A stretch of 64,000 nt of DNA from Gliomastix tumulicola (lineage: Eukaryota > Ascomycota > Sordariomycetes > Hypocreales > Bionectriaceae), in NCBI GenBank assembly GCA_001599755.1, contig BCHX01000005.1, positions 3,778,409 through 3,842,408 of the forward strand. The letters are read 5' to 3'. A program made the translations under genes and the position numbers. Positions 61,083-64,000 of the stretch are shown piece by piece (the first letter of the stretch is position 1; each line of letters opens with the position of its first letter). The notes below the pieces were generated by a model. The model worked only from the letters and a program-made list of their open reading frames with translations, was not told the DNA's origin and ran no database searches.

Positions 61083-61979
61083 CAAGGCGAATGCCAATGA
61101 CCCTGTTATCCACTTTGGCACAAAGGTGAGGCATCACTACATTGCATATGTGAAAACAAAAGCTCGCCTTGCTGGTTAGACAAAGAATCGGCAGAGCCAA
61201 TCGTAATAATGAGGCAGCCGCGACTTATGATCATCTGGAAAGTTTCGGTACCTTATGTAATATGCAAATTTCGGGGGTACATGGTTGAGCGCCCCGGTTC
61301 AGCAAGCATTGATTATCAAGTATAACGCCGGCCTACATTGGGCCTGTGAACCCAGTGACATAACAGATTCGCGAGGCATTGGGATGGAGGTTGAGAGGAA
61401 GAGATACCAGAGCTAGGGCATAGAAAGAAAACATAGTTAATGTGAGCAGTTTCCATACAACTGCCTTAACCGCCGCGCTTCACGCTTTTGGATTGCCGAA
61501 CACCTTCACAAGTAGACTATCCGACTTGGTTCCTATATTCGTTAACGATATGTATCTTTGACCCGATGGCGATTCCTCCTGGGCAGGCAATGAGATCGGT
61601 TGGGTCAGGCACGAAGGACGAGCCCGAGGTAAGCATTGCAGGTTCTCGTGGCCATGGGTATTCGTTCGCTCATTCGACTGCAACCCTCCAGATTATGTGG
61701 CTTCACAATGATCTCCGTAAGGACGAAGAGCGTCGCTTTACTGTGTGATCTTCTCACTTGCACCCGGCATATAAAGTGGACATTGGGTCGCATGCGCCTC
61801 ACGCACCCTTGCATGCAAAAGGCCTGTCAGCTGGATGACTGCGCCACATTTAGGCGCACCGGGTCTACCCAATGCCTTCGCCTGGAAATGAAATCTTTTG
61901 CATAATAATCTTCTCCTTCAACACCCGGCGTCTTTGACCTCAAGATCCACGCTTGTTCCATCGAGCTCCCATCATTATC
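61083..61979. other. Intergenic, divergent promoter of kinase and PNP-NACHT gene
   Basis: 897 bp, no gene seen. Confidence 0.5.
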
Positions 61980-64000
61980 ATGGACCAGAGAGCGCGATGG
62001 GCAAGCGGCAGCACGGGCAAACGGAGACAGGACGACAGCAACAGCGGCAACAATGACGGCGAGGAGGAGGTGTGCGCGCTGGCCAAGAGGCAGAAAACCT
62101 CCTCCTTCCCACGTCCTTCCAGGATCCAGTCATGGAATCTAGAGTCTGCCTTGCCTACCGGACTCACGGCGTCCAGCTATACGGTGGCCTGGATCTGTGC
62201 CATCCCCTGCGAGCTCGCGGCCGCGATGGCCATGCTGGACGAGACGCACCCGCACCTCCGAGGCCAGTCGGAGCACGACAGCAACCACTACACACTGGGG
62301 AGCGTCAGCGGACACAATGTCGCCGTCGCCTGCCTCCCTACATCGCAGTACGGCACCGTCAACGCCGCGAATGTGCTGACAAATTTGAAGCGCACATTCC
62401 CTTGCATTCGCTTATGTCTCATGGTCGGAGTCGGAGGCGGCGTCCCCGGTCTCAGCCATGACATCCGACTTGGAGATGTCGTCGTCGGCATCAGAGTCAT
62501 GCCATATGAGCTCGGCAAGGTGGGCGCGGGCGGCCAGATACAGCACACGAACAGTTGCTTGACGCTTGATCACTCCATCAGCACCTTGCTATCCACCATA
62601 CGGGCCAAGCACGAGCTGGCACCTAGTCGCGTGCCATCGATAATCCAGGAGCAGTTCTCATCGAAGCCGGAATACAGGCACCCCGAGTTGCCCGACCGCC
62701 TCTTCCAGGCGGCATACGATCACATACCGTCGGATGATGCACCAGGCCAGTGTGACGCTTGCGACGAGTCCAAGGTCCTTCGTCGACGTGCGCGCATGTC
62801 AACGGATCCTGAAATTCACTACGGCGCTATCGCGTCGGGAGACAAGCTTATGAAGCACGGGCTGCCGAGGAACGAGCTGGCACGGAGGCTCGACGTGATT
62901 TGTTTCGAGATGGAGGCCGCTGGACTCATGGGCGTCATGCCCTGTCTTCCGATTCGAGGCATCTGCGACTACTCGGATTCTCACAAAAACAAAGAATGGC
63001 AAAAATATGCTGCCGCTGCCGCTGCAGCCTACGCTCGAGAGCTATTGGAAACAATGCCTACTACGGCGTCTGTAGAGGCTCGTAGAACAACTGATGATCA
63101 GCCGTCAGGGGAAGCTGAGTTGGGTACGTTCAATATTCTCTCCCCCATTCAACAGGATAGTTAGACACTCTGTTCCGCTGACTACTTGCTCTCTTTCAAA
63201 GACGAAACATCCGTTCTTGAGCGGCGTGCTCAATTTCTGTCGTCTCTCGCCTTCGCTCAACTTGATGTTCGAAGGCACACCATCAAAAGAGCCCAAGCGA
63301 AGACCTGTCAGTGGTTTCTCCGGACACCCGAGTATGAGCACTGGCAGGACCGAGCCCATCATGATGATCATCATGGATTCCTGTGGATACGGGGTAAGCC
63401 TGGCGTTGGCAAGTCGACTATGATGAAGTTTCTATTCGACAACGCGCGCAAGTCGGAGAAGAAGACAAATTCGTTCAACATATCCTTCTTCTTCAATGCA
63501 CGCGGCGGGGCACTTGAGAAGTCTGTGTCCGGCATGTACCGGTCGCTGCTGCTTCAACTCCTTGAACGCTTTACGGATCTTCAGACTGTTCTAGATGATC
63601 CTGATGTCATTCCTCGCACCCCCACTGAGCATCCCTCTCTAGACGTTCTCAAAGACCTCTTTCAGACCGCCATATCATGTCTTGGAAGCAGATCTTTGAC
63701 ATGCTTTGTGGACGCTCTAGATGAGGGTGACGAGCACCAGATTATCGAAATGGTTCAATTCTTCGAGGAAATTGCGGAACAGTCGGCAGAGAACGGCATC
63801 CAGTTCAAGACATGTCTCTCGAGTCGTCACTACCCTTATATTGACGTCAAGTATGGACTACGGCTGTCTTTGGAAGACCAAGACGGACACAAGGACGACT
63901 TGTGCAATTACATTCGGGCCAATCTCAGAGTCAAGGACGCAAAAATGCTGGAAGATCTACAGGAGCAACTTATATCGAAGTCTCAAGGGGTCTTTCTCTG
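61980..64000 (+). CDS. PNP-NACHT NLR-like protein, 3' end beyond window
   Basis: Fungal NLR-type protein with a purine nucleoside phosphorylase-like N-terminal domain. Exons 61980-63123 and 63202->64000 (78-nt intron). Residues about 60-365 show the PNP_UDP fold: 'VAWICAIPCELAAAMAMLDE', 'YTLGSVSGHNVAVACLP', 'LCLMVGVGGGVPGLSHDIRLGDVVVG', 'GAIASGDKLMKHG', 'DVICFEMEAAGLM' and 'IRGICDYSDSHKN', the last being the conserved terminal motif. After the intron comes a typical linker ('DETSVLERRAQFLSSLAFAQ', 'CQWFLRTPEYEHWQ') and a NACHT domain: Walker A 'IRGKPGVGKSTMMK', Walker B 'TCFVDALDEGDE', 'CLSSRHYP' sensor. The frame is open at base 64000, so the repeat domain (ankyrin, TPR or WD40) is not seen. 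In such proteins the PNP domain may act on nucleosides as the effector (known for some fungal and bacterial relatives; inferred here). Confidence 0.93.

Overview
The window is nuclear DNA of a filamentous ascomycete, most likely a plant-associated Sordariomycete-type fungus. Genes carry short GT...AG introns (about 46 to 86 nt). The content is typical of such genomes: Zn2Cys6 regulators, NACHT/ankyrin (NLR-like) proteins, a UstYa-family oxidase, and secreted esterases and glycosidases with fungal CBM1 modules. Most of it is accessory; the lariat debranching enzyme and homogentisate dioxygenase are the clearest conserved metabolic or housekeeping genes.

Left part (1-16.2 kb): an NCS1 permease (cut by the window edge), homogentisate 1,2-dioxygenase, a P450, an HSL-type alpha/beta hydrolase and an isochorismatase-like cysteine hydrolase, then an ankyrin protein, then a Zn2Cys6 regulator divergent from an MFS exporter. 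Intergenic regions of this block carry palindromes built from TGCCGG and CCGGCA half-sites (1690, 3683, 3792, 7086, 14117). This suggests one small regulon, probably catabolic, controlled by the local regulator. It is the most interesting system I see here.

Middle (16.8-32.4 kb): DBR1, a UstYa-like oxidase, a CYP52-like P450, a 5'-truncated and frameshifted P450 relic, a 2-kb gene-poor stretch with a decayed tRNA-like sequence and CCGATCGG-type repeats, a small acidic hypothetical protein, and a 2,077-residue NACHT-ankyrin protein.

Plant cell wall and transport part (32.6-51.6 kb): two CE1 feruloyl-esterase-like enzymes facing away from a shared 1.6-kb promoter (one with CBM1), a decayed Ig-domain protein, a Ser/Thr-rich secreted protein, a BCS1-like AAA ATPase, an FAD monooxygenase fused to an NTF2-like domain, a Gpr1/Fun34/YaaH acetate-type transporter with a FacB-like site upstream, a second Zn2Cys6 factor, and an HxxxD acyltransferase.

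Right part (53.3-64 kb): three short secreted proteins with a trypsin-inhibitor-like (TIL) cysteine-rich domain plus one relic surround a GH30-CBM1 glycosidase. All three intact copies share a three-exon plan with a middle exon of exactly 44 codons; one copy has lost precisely the four cysteines that form two nested disulfides in the TIL fold. An SRPK-like kinase and the start of a PNP-NACHT NLR-like gene close the window. Exon coordinates were deduced by eye from splice signals, reading frame and family conservation; no search was run.
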